NCBI GenBank assembly: GCA_025060505.1 | Contig: JANXBU010000030.1 | Location: 1 to 5,812, forward strand | Source: Candidatus Calescibacterium sp. | GTDB taxonomy: Bacteria > Calescibacteriota > Calescibacteriia > Calescibacteriales > Calescibacteriaceae | Direction: 5' to 3' | Length of the DNA: 5,812 bases | Shown: in pieces, positions 1 through 4,327 of the stretch | How positions within the stretch are numbered: the first letter of the stretch is position 1 | Layout: each line of letters opens with the position of its first letter | The notes under the pieces: generated by a model | Seen by the model: the letters and a program-made list of their open reading frames with translations, nothing else | Databases searched by the model: none | What the model was told of the DNA's origin: nothing | Program-made: the position numbers and the translations under genes

Positions 1-67
1 ACTGTTCGACTAACTTTTTGATGAGTTTTAAGAGGAGCTCTATATGTTTATTGCTAATGTACTTCAT
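1..67 (-). CDS. Partial CDS, N-terminus of an unrecognised protein (runs off the left edge)
   Basis: The minus strand has an ATG at 67-65 followed by 22 open codons up to the window edge. The visible residues begin MKYISNKHIELLLKL and continue with Lys, Val and Glu, giving a basic, helix-prone start with no signal peptide. The start is well supported: AAGGAGG (75-81) lies seven bases upstream, which is ideal spacing and as good as the sites of HU and the TRAP receptor in this window. The gene diverges from apgM across about 190 bases. I do not recognise a family from so few residues and propose no function. The main uncertainty is whether the frame stays open beyond the window. Confidence 0.65.
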   Translation of the reverse strand, partial: MKYISNKHIELLLKLIKKLVEQ

Positions 68-70
68 ATT

Positions 71-86
71 GTCTCCTCCTTGAGAC
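71..86 (-). promoter_or_regulatory. Ribosome-binding site inside a short hairpin
   Basis: On the minus strand AAGGAGG (75-81) is a near-full match to the anti-SD and decides the start at 67. It sits in a small inverted repeat in which GTCTC and GAGAC enclose the six-base loop AAGGAG, so most of the SD is presented in the loop and its end is in the stem. The stem has only five base pairs and may be chance. Confidence 0.55.
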
Positions 87-107
87 ATAACTTTTTGCGG
101 TATGTGT

Positions 108-113
108 ATTATA
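108..113 (-). promoter_or_regulatory. Possible -10 element for the left-edge gene
   Basis: A perfect TATAAT occurs on the minus strand about 40 bases before the ATG at 67. It would give a leader of roughly 34 bases that includes the ribosome site. I see no good -35 at 16-18 bases, so the call rests on the -10 alone, and TATAAT is easy to meet by chance in such AT-rich DNA. Confidence 0.35.
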
Positions 114-222
114 AACCTTGTAGTTCTTACTCTGGAAGAATTTAAAACATTCTGTTTTGTTTTTCTTGAAAAATTTTGTTGGCTACATCTTAGATCATAT
201 TCAATCAAACAGGAAAATTCTT

Positions 223-251
223 TTGAAATTTTTTACAAATGTTGATATGAT
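223..251 (+). promoter_or_regulatory. Predicted sigma-70-type promoter of apgM
   Basis: TTGAAA (223-228) and TATGAT (246-251) are separated by exactly 17 bases, and each differs from consensus at one position. Transcription would start near 257-258, only two or three bases before the ATG at 260. An overlapping pair, TTTACA (232-237) and TATAAT (256-261) with an 18-base spacer, would start inside the coding region and is less plausible. There is no purine-rich ribosome site between here and the ATG, which fits a leaderless message. Confidence 0.5.
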
Positions 252-259
252 CTAATATA

Positions 260-1510
260 ATGATTATGGCATATGACTTTGCTGAAACATTCAGAGATAT
301 AATAAAGACAGAGGGAGGAAAAATAGTTCTGTGTGTTCTTGATGGTCTTGGTGGGATACCTTCTGAAAAGTTTGGAGGAAAGACGGAATTGGAGTTTGCT
401 AAAACACCTAATCTTGATAAGTTAGCAAAAATATCGGCAAAGGGCTTGCATATTCCGGTAGAATTTGGAGTTACACCGGGTTCGGGTCCATCTCATCTTG
501 CTATTTTTGGTTACGATCCAGTTAAAAACATAATAAAGCGAGGAATTATGGAAGCGCTCGGAATAGGTATTGAGCCGGAAGCAGACGAAATATTTGCAAG
601 AGGAAATTTCGCTAAATGCTCAGTTGAAAACGGAAAAATAAAGGTTCTCGATAGAAGAGCAGGACGCATATCAACAGAGATAAATGAAAAAATATGTGAT
701 ACTTTGAACTTACAAATCAAAGAAATAGATGGAGTGAGAATAAAATTCTATCCGGTAAAAGAACATAGATTCTGTGTGTCTTTCAAATCTAATTCTATTT
801 CAGATGAAATCGGAGATACAGATCCACAGAAAGTTGGAGCTTATATAAGAAAGCCAGAGATAATCGGAGAAAAAACAGAGCAGAAGGAAAAAATTTCCAC
901 TGTAGCTTATGAGCTAACTTTGAGAGTATCGGAGATACTCAAGGGTAACGAATATGCTCAAGGAATTTTACTACGCGGATTTTCAAAAACTCCAGATATA
1001 CAGAGCTTTGAAGAAAGGTGGAAGCTCAGATCTCTTGCTATTGCTTCTTATCCTATGTACAGAGGAATAACAAAAATACTCGGTATGTCTGTTGCACACC
1101 TGAGTGAGGGAACTCTGAAAGAACAGATAAATGTTCTCAAGCAGAATTTTGATAAGTATGATTTCTTTTACTTTCACTACAAAAAAACAGATTCTGCGGG
1201 TGAGGACGGAAACTTTGAAGCAAAGGTGAAAGCAATAGAAGAATTTGATCAGCACCTTGAAGATATCATTAATATAAAACCAGATGTTTTAGCTATAACG
1301 GGAGATCACTCAACACCTTCTGAGATGGCAGGACACTCTTTTCATCCAGTTCCACTTCTCATATACTCAAAGAGCAGGATTTTCCAAGACGGTGAGGGTA
1401 GATTTACTGAAAGAGATTGTATGAAGGGAGTGATTGGAACTATATATGCTACAAAAATTCTCCCACTTCTTCTGGCTTTCGCGGGTAGACTGGAAAAATT
1501 CGGAGCGTAA
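260..1510 (+). CDS. apgM: 2,3-bisphosphoglycerate-independent phosphoglycerate mutase, archaeal type
   Basis: This enzyme interconverts 3-phosphoglycerate and 2-phosphoglycerate in cytosolic glycolysis/gluconeogenesis without a bisphosphoglycerate cofactor. It belongs to the ApgM branch of the alkaline-phosphatase superfamily, which uses two divalent metals and a phosphoserine. Visible landmarks are VLDGLGG (metal-binding Asp28), TPGSGPSHLAIFGYDP (72-87), whose Ser75 aligns with the catalytic Ser of bacterial GpmI by its spacing to His79, KKTDSAGEDG (308-317, Asp311), GDHSTP (348-353, Asp349/His350) and HSFHPVP (359-365, His359/His362). At 416 residues it is full length for the family, so it is probably active. 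The start could be Met1 or Met3 (266). Neither has a Shine-Dalgarno sequence, and the N-terminal length before VLDGLGG fits either. It is the only clear plus-strand gene here and converges on the block ending in parB. Confidence 0.95.
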   Translation: MIMAYDFAETFRDIIKTEGGKIVLCVLDGLGGIPSEKFGGKTELEFAKTPNLDKLAKISAKGLHIPVEFGVTPGSGPSHLAIFGYDPVKNIIKRGIMEALGIGIEPEADEIFARGNFAKCSVENGKIKVLDRRAGRISTEINEKICDTLNLQIKEIDGVRIKFYPVKEHRFCVSFKSNSISDEIGDTDPQKVGAYIRKPEIIGEKTEQKEKISTVAYELTLRVSEILKGNEYAQGILLRGFSKTPDIQSFEERWKLRSLAIASYPMYRGITKILGMSVAHLSEGTLKEQINVLKQNFDKYDFFYFHYKKTDSAGEDGNFEAKVKAIEEFDQHLEDIINIKPDVLAITGDHSTPSEMAGHSFHPVPLLIYSKSRIFQDGEGRFTERDCMKGVIGTIYATKILPLLLAFAGRLEKFGA

Positions 1511-1529
1511 TTTCAAAGTTTCTTTGAAA
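1511..1529 (+). terminator. Hairpin directly after apgM, possible weak terminator
   Basis: TTTCAAAG and CTTTGAAA form a perfect eight-base-pair stem with a TTT loop, beginning on the base after the apgM stop codon. The stem is AU-rich, and the next bases are GCTTGAGAAAATTTT, so the U-run is short and displaced by about 11 bases. It may stabilise the 3' end or terminate inefficiently rather than act as a classic intrinsic terminator. Confidence 0.4.
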
Positions 1530-1655
1530 GCTTGAGAAAATTTTATCACTACTAATCCAGAAAACTATTTTTTACTTTGCGTCAGATATATTCTCGTGTT
1601 AGTTTATGGATTTGTTATATTTTGATGTAGTTTGTTGCGTTGATGTTTTTCTGAA

Positions 1656-1814
1656 TTATGCAAATGTATCTATGGTTCTTTGGGGACGATTTGTTTGAGG
1701 AGGCGTGCGTTCTGGTGGCGGTGGACGGGGGGGAGGGTTTTCCCGAGGAGGAGGTGGCTCTCTCCTCGGAGGAGGTGTCTCCAAATTTCTAACAGACCTT
1801 ACTTCCTCTGCCAT
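1656..1814 (-). CDS. Small Pro/Arg-rich protein (52 aa), unrecognised
   Basis: A minus-strand frame opens at ATG 1814-1812 and closes with TAA at 1658-1656. An in-frame TAA lies three codons upstream, so this ATG is the only start. The first 12 residues, MAEEVRSVRNLE, are ordinary. Residues 14-44 are runs of two to four prolines separated by Arg, Glu, Asn or Thr (PPPRRE, PPPPREN, PPPR, PPPPERT), and the protein ends with ...RTIDTFA. Seventeen of 52 residues are Pro, so it must be largely disordered. Several Pro and Arg codons (CCT, CCA, CCG, CCC; CGG, CGT, CGC, AGG, AGA) are used, so the pattern is at protein level and not a simple DNA repeat. The DNA is sharply more GC-rich than its surroundings. 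There is no clear Shine-Dalgarno; TACAAT at 1860-1865 could be a -10. It follows parB on the same strand after 235 bases. The opposite-strand frames give Arg/Trp-rich nonsense. I do not recognise the family. Confidence 0.55.
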   Translation of the reverse strand: MAEEVRSVRNLETPPPRREPPPPRENPPPRPPPPERTPPQTNRPQRTIDTFA

Positions 1815-2049
1815 ACAAATAACTTAATCATGCTTTCAACAAAGACAGAAATTCTCAAAATTGTAGGTATACAGGTTTTAATGGCGTTAAGTTTGATTAT
1901 GAAATGTATTTTCTACTTGTTCGTGTTGAAATCAGCATTGTTTGTCTTTTTATTTTTGCTGTGTTGTTTCTATTATTGAATTTTGTCTTCCGTCCGTTTT
2001 GAAAATATTCAGAGAGAATTTGAAGTCTTCAACAAATTGAATTCTTCTG

Positions 2050-2832
2050 TTACTGGATTGCGTTTTTATCAAGCGTTATCCTTACCTCTATTCTTTGGTC
2101 TCTTCTCAGTTTTATCTTTATCTCTGAGTCTGGAAAAATCTTCAGAAGCTTACTTGTTATCTTCTCTTTTGTAGTCAATATATCAGGTGAGATTTTTCTC
2201 TTTACCGTATCTTCAAGTTCTCTTACGCTTATGCTATCTTTAATTATCTTTTCCACAAGTTCTCTGAGAAATTTTTGGTCTTCTATGGAGCAGAGTATCT
2301 TTGCGTGTCCAAGGGAAATTTTTCTTTCATCTATAAGCTTTTTTACATCGTCGGGAAGTTTCAGGATTCTCATAACGTTCGTCACCCAGGAGCGAGATTT
2401 TCCTATTTTCTTGGCTATATCATCATGTGAGTACCCGAGTTCTGTAAGCTTTTCGAAAGCTAATGCCGACTCAATTGGTGTAAGGTTTTCTCTCTGTATG
2501 TTCTCTATAAGAGAAATTTCAAAGGCTTCCTGATCACTTATGTTCTTAACTATTGCCGGTATCTTTTCCAGCCCAATCATTTTGCAAGCTCTCAGTCTCC
2601 TTTCTCCGCATACTAATTCGTAATATCCGTTCTTGCCAACTCTCACAACTATTGGCTCAATAACTCCTTTTGACCTTATGCTTTCTGCAAGTTCTTTCAG
2701 ACTCTTTTCGTTAAAACTTCTTCTCGGCTGAAAATCAGATGGTTTTATCCTATCTACATTTATCATTATTATCTCGTCTTTCTTTGAGTATCCTATCAGA
2801 GAAGATAGACCTCTTCCAAGTTTCTTATCCAT
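2050..2832 (-). CDS. parB: ParB/Spo0J-family chromosome partitioning protein
   Basis: ParB binds parS sites, spreads as a CTP-dependent clamp, and works with the ParA ATPase in chromosome segregation. The order of elements is canonical: N-terminal LGRGLSSLI (5-13), the ParA-contacting segment; a ParB/sulfiredoxin-like CTP domain from about 21, with GERR (76-79) and IENIQREN (109-116); a helix-turn-helix at about 134-158 (YSHDDIAKKIGKSRSWV); and ISLGHAK (172-178). The N-terminal motif fixes the start at 2832. No Shine-Dalgarno is visible. At 260 residues it is somewhat short: the C-terminal beta region (IKIKL, IEVRITL) is present, but the final Leu/Ile-rich dimerisation helix usual in chromosomal ParBs is absent, and the stop comes shortly after an A5 run. 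No parA is adjacent, and I see no 16-base parS palindrome in the window. nfi lies 87 bases upstream. Confidence 0.93.
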   Translation of the reverse strand: MDKKLGRGLSSLIGYSKKDEIIMINVDRIKPSDFQPRRSFNEKSLKELAESIRSKGVIEPIVVRVGKNGYYELVCGERRLRACKMIGLEKIPAIVKNISDQEAFEISLIENIQRENLTPIESALAFEKLTELGYSHDDIAKKIGKSRSWVTNVMRILKLPDDVKKLIDERKISLGHAKILCSIEDQKFLRELVEKIIKDSISVRELEDTVKRKISPDILTTKEKITSKLLKIFPDSEIKIKLRRDQRIEVRITLDKNAIQ

Positions 2833-2841
2833 CAGAATTCT

Positions 2842-2850
2842 ATTTTATCA
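2842..2850 (-). promoter_or_regulatory. Predicted extended -10 promoter of parB
   Basis: On the minus strand TGATAAAAT is a TGn extended -10 with hexamer TAAAAT (one mismatch to consensus). It lies in the 87-base gap between nfi and parB. The predicted start of transcription is about 2835, two or three bases before the parB ATG. There is no convincing -35, which extended -10 promoters can do without. The absence of a ribosome site in front of parB supports a leaderless message. Confidence 0.45.
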
Positions 2851-2919
2851 AATGTGTCTTATAAGAAGTTTATTACGATTTTGTTATGGGAGTAAAGTTC
2901 TGTTTTGATGTTTTATTAT

Positions 2920-3603
2920 TCATTTAACTTTTGAGCTTCTTCTCGCTTCATTTACTACAAGATGTGCCAGACGAGTTGGTTCTGGTATTCTGTAGCCGAG
3001 ACAAGCTTTTTTTGTTAGTTCAATCGCTTCTTCTAATGTTATTTTGTGTCCAATTGAAACTACAATTGGTTCTCTTCCTTCCTGGGAACACAAAAGTGCT
3101 CCTATTATTCTTCCTTTGTATCTGATGTATGAAAATTCTCCAATTTTTGTTGGAATTCTATCAGGTGTTCCTACTAAAATAGATTTCGCGACTCCTATAG
3201 ATGGTTTATCGTAAATAACTCCTATGTGAGATGCGATACCGAAGAATCTTGGATGAGCTATGCCTTGCCCGTCAACGAATATTATATCTGGTTCGTACTT
3301 GATCTTTGAAAAAGCCTGAATTAGTGGAGGAGTTTCCCTAAAAGAGAGTAATCCGGGTATGTAAGGAAATTTTGATTCCTCTGCAACTACTACTTTCTCA
3401 ATTATAGAGAGGTCGTCGGTAGATAAGATTACAACTCCCGCGAAAAGTAGGTTTGAACCGACGTTGTAGGAGATGTCAACTCCTGCTATTATTTTTGGTT
3501 TGGAGGTTAATTTTTGTTCTCTCACAAGAGAGGAAAGTTCAAGCTGAATTCTTTTTGCTTCTTGTTCAGATACATCCCATCTGTGATTTAATTTTGGGAG
3601 CAT
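2920..3603 (-). CDS. nfi: Endonuclease V (deoxyinosine 3' endonuclease)
   Basis: Endonuclease V nicks DNA at the second phosphodiester bond 3' of deoxyinosine, the product of adenine deamination, starting alternative excision repair. The whole family pattern is present: HRWD near the N-terminus (7-10, as in the Thermotoga enzyme), AGVDISY with catalytic Asp43, PYIPGLLSFRE (80-90) containing the base-pair-splitting Tyr-Ile-Pro wedge and Glu90, VDGQGIAHPR with Asp111 and His117, SHIGV, GVAKS (Lys140), and RIPEPTRLAH (205-214, His214). At 227 residues it is full length, so it is very likely active. The start at 3603 matches family N-termini, but the bases before it are pyrimidine-rich (CCCCCCTCTA) and offer no Shine-Dalgarno. 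The gene begins 34 bases after HU ends, so it is probably expressed from the HU promoter through the intervening hairpin. Confidence 0.96.
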   Translation of the reverse strand: MLPKLNHRWDVSEQEAKRIQLELSSLVREQKLTSKPKIIAGVDISYNVGSNLLFAGVVILSTDDLSIIEKVVVAEESKFPYIPGLLSFRETPPLIQAFSKIKYEPDIIFVDGQGIAHPRFFGIASHIGVIYDKPSIGVAKSILVGTPDRIPTKIGEFSYIRYKGRIIGALLCSQEGREPIVVSIGHKITLEEAIELTKKACLGYRIPEPTRLAHLVVNEARRSSKVK

Positions 3604-3609
3604 TAGAGG

Positions 3610-3630
3610 GGGGAGAGTCTTTCTCTCCCC
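3610..3630 (-). promoter_or_regulatory. Strong GC hairpin between HU and nfi
   Basis: GGGGAGAG and CTCTCCCC form a perfect eight-base-pair stem around a five-base loop, filling most of the 34-base gap between HU and nfi. In the minus-strand RNA it is followed by CCUCUA and the nfi AUG. No U-run follows in either direction, so it is not a classic intrinsic terminator. It could be a processing or stability element that keeps HU message above nfi message, or a partial attenuator. The role is inferred; the fold is visible. Confidence 0.6.
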
Positions 3631-3637
3631 GCAACTT

Positions 3638-3910
3638 TTACTTTACTGCCTCCTTGAGTTTTGAACCAGATTTGAACCTTGGAACTTTTCCACCAGGTAT
3701 GTTTATTGTTTGCCCTGTTTTCGGGTTTCTTCCCTTTCTTGGTGCTCTCTTTGCTACATACCAGGTTCCAAAGCCCGGTAGTACCACTTTATCTCCTTTT
3801 TTCAGAGTTGTCTGAACAGTATCAAGGAATGAGTCAACCACTGCTCTGGTTAGTGCTTTTGGCTGCTTTGTTTTCTTTGATATAGCTTCTATCAGTTCTG
3901 CTTTGTTCAT
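3638..3910 (-). CDS. hup: HU-family nucleoid DNA-binding protein
   Basis: HU is a small dimeric histone-like protein that bends and compacts DNA in the nucleoid and assists replication, recombination and repair. The 90-residue length is standard. It begins MNKAELIEAISKK, has the helical dimerisation half to about residue 40, then the VVLPGFGTW turn (42-50) and the beta-ribbon arm bearing RNPKTG (61-66), whose Pro63 intercalates between base pairs. It ends IPGGKVPRFKSGSKLKEAV, as in typical HU. Trp50 stands where Phe is most common. The start is firm: AAGGAGGT (3919-3926) lies eight bases upstream of the ATG. A -35/-10 pair lies just before it, so it is probably the first gene of an HU-nfi transcript. 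HU and not IHF is favoured because it is a single, canonical HU-length protein with an HU-type C-terminus. Confidence 0.97.
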   Translation of the reverse strand: MNKAELIEAISKKTKQPKALTRAVVDSFLDTVQTTLKKGDKVVLPGFGTWYVAKRAPRKGRNPKTGQTINIPGGKVPRFKSGSKLKEAVK

Positions 3911-3941
3911 GTTTTCCCACCTCCTTTTTTATTTTTCCTTT

Positions 3942-3969
3942 ATTTTACAAGTATTATTAGGAAATTCAA
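3942..3969 (-). promoter_or_regulatory. Predicted sigma-70-type promoter of HU
   Basis: On the minus strand TTGAAT (3964-3969) and TAAAAT (3942-3947) are 16 bases apart, matching consensus at four and five of six positions. Transcription would start near 3935, giving a leader of about 25 bases that contains the full AAGGAGGT ribosome site. The DNA is very AT-rich, so chance matches are possible, but the position is right. Confidence 0.5.
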
Positions 3970-4327
3970 AAAAATGTTCGCATTTATATTTCTCCATATT
4001 TTTTTCCTTTATTCAATTTTTAGATTTCTGGCTCCTAAGGTAAATCAATGTAGATACATCTTTTTTCGGGAAATTTTGCAAGAGAAATTTTTGATGTGTT
4101 CAGAGTTCCCCTTTTCTTTTGGATATAATTTTGAAAATTTACCTGTAGTTCATAACGCTTTGATCTATTAGATATTTTTTGTTAAATCTTATGTTAAATA
4201 CCTAATAAAATTACCGACCTAAAATTTTTTCAAAAAAGTTATATAAGGATTTTCGTTGCTTTTTGTTGTTTGATTCGAATTTTAAAAATTTAGGTAATGG
4301 AGGTGATATCGGAGTGGTATTCTTATT
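3970..4327. other. Gene-poor stretch between the TRAP gene and HU
   Basis: This very AT-rich stretch has no convincing gene on either strand; the longest frames are low-complexity Phe/Leu-rich readings without ribosome sites. It contains a long-spaced imperfect inverted repeat (ACCTAAAATTTTT at 4217-4229 against AAAAATTTAGGT at 4284-4295), a GATTCGAAT element that looks like a tRNA T-loop but has no tRNA around it, and a strong plus-strand SD-like GGAGGTGAT at 4299-4307. No intrinsic terminator for the TRAP gene was found. Confidence 0.5.

Noticed and set aside
144-165. Terminator-like AAAACA-TTC-TGTTTT followed by a T-run, plus strand
   Set aside because: The stem has only one G-C pair, no plus-strand gene lies upstream, and it sits ahead of the apgM promoter. 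It is likely a chance product of AT-rich DNA.
1622-1646. Direct repeat TTGATGT, two copies 18 bases apart
   Set aside because: Only two short copies in low-complexity T/G-rich DNA beyond the end of the small proline-rich gene, with no matching promoter.
1680-1979. Plus-strand 99-codon frame, including its hydrophobic end at 1830-1979
   Set aside because: It starts with TTG, has no ribosome site, and its first third is only the Arg/Trp-rich complement of the proline codons. The rest is Phe/Leu-rich, as expected from T-rich DNA.
2017-2038. Inverted repeat after parB as a terminator
   Set aside because: Only five or six AU-rich pairs and no following U-run on the minus strand. It cannot be told from background.
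2820-2832. DnaA-box-like TTATCCATC near parB, suggesting an origin
   Set aside because: It does not match TTATNCACA, no cluster of boxes or repeats surrounds it, and no parS palindrome is visible.
3974-4171. Plus-strand 65-codon frame upstream of HU
   Set aside because: No ribosome site, Phe/Leu-rich low-complexity translation in T-rich DNA, and it overlaps the HU promoter region.
4271-4280. GATTCGAAT resembling a tRNA T-loop
   Set aside because: The flanking bases cannot form a T-stem, acceptor stem or anticodon arm, so no tRNA is present.
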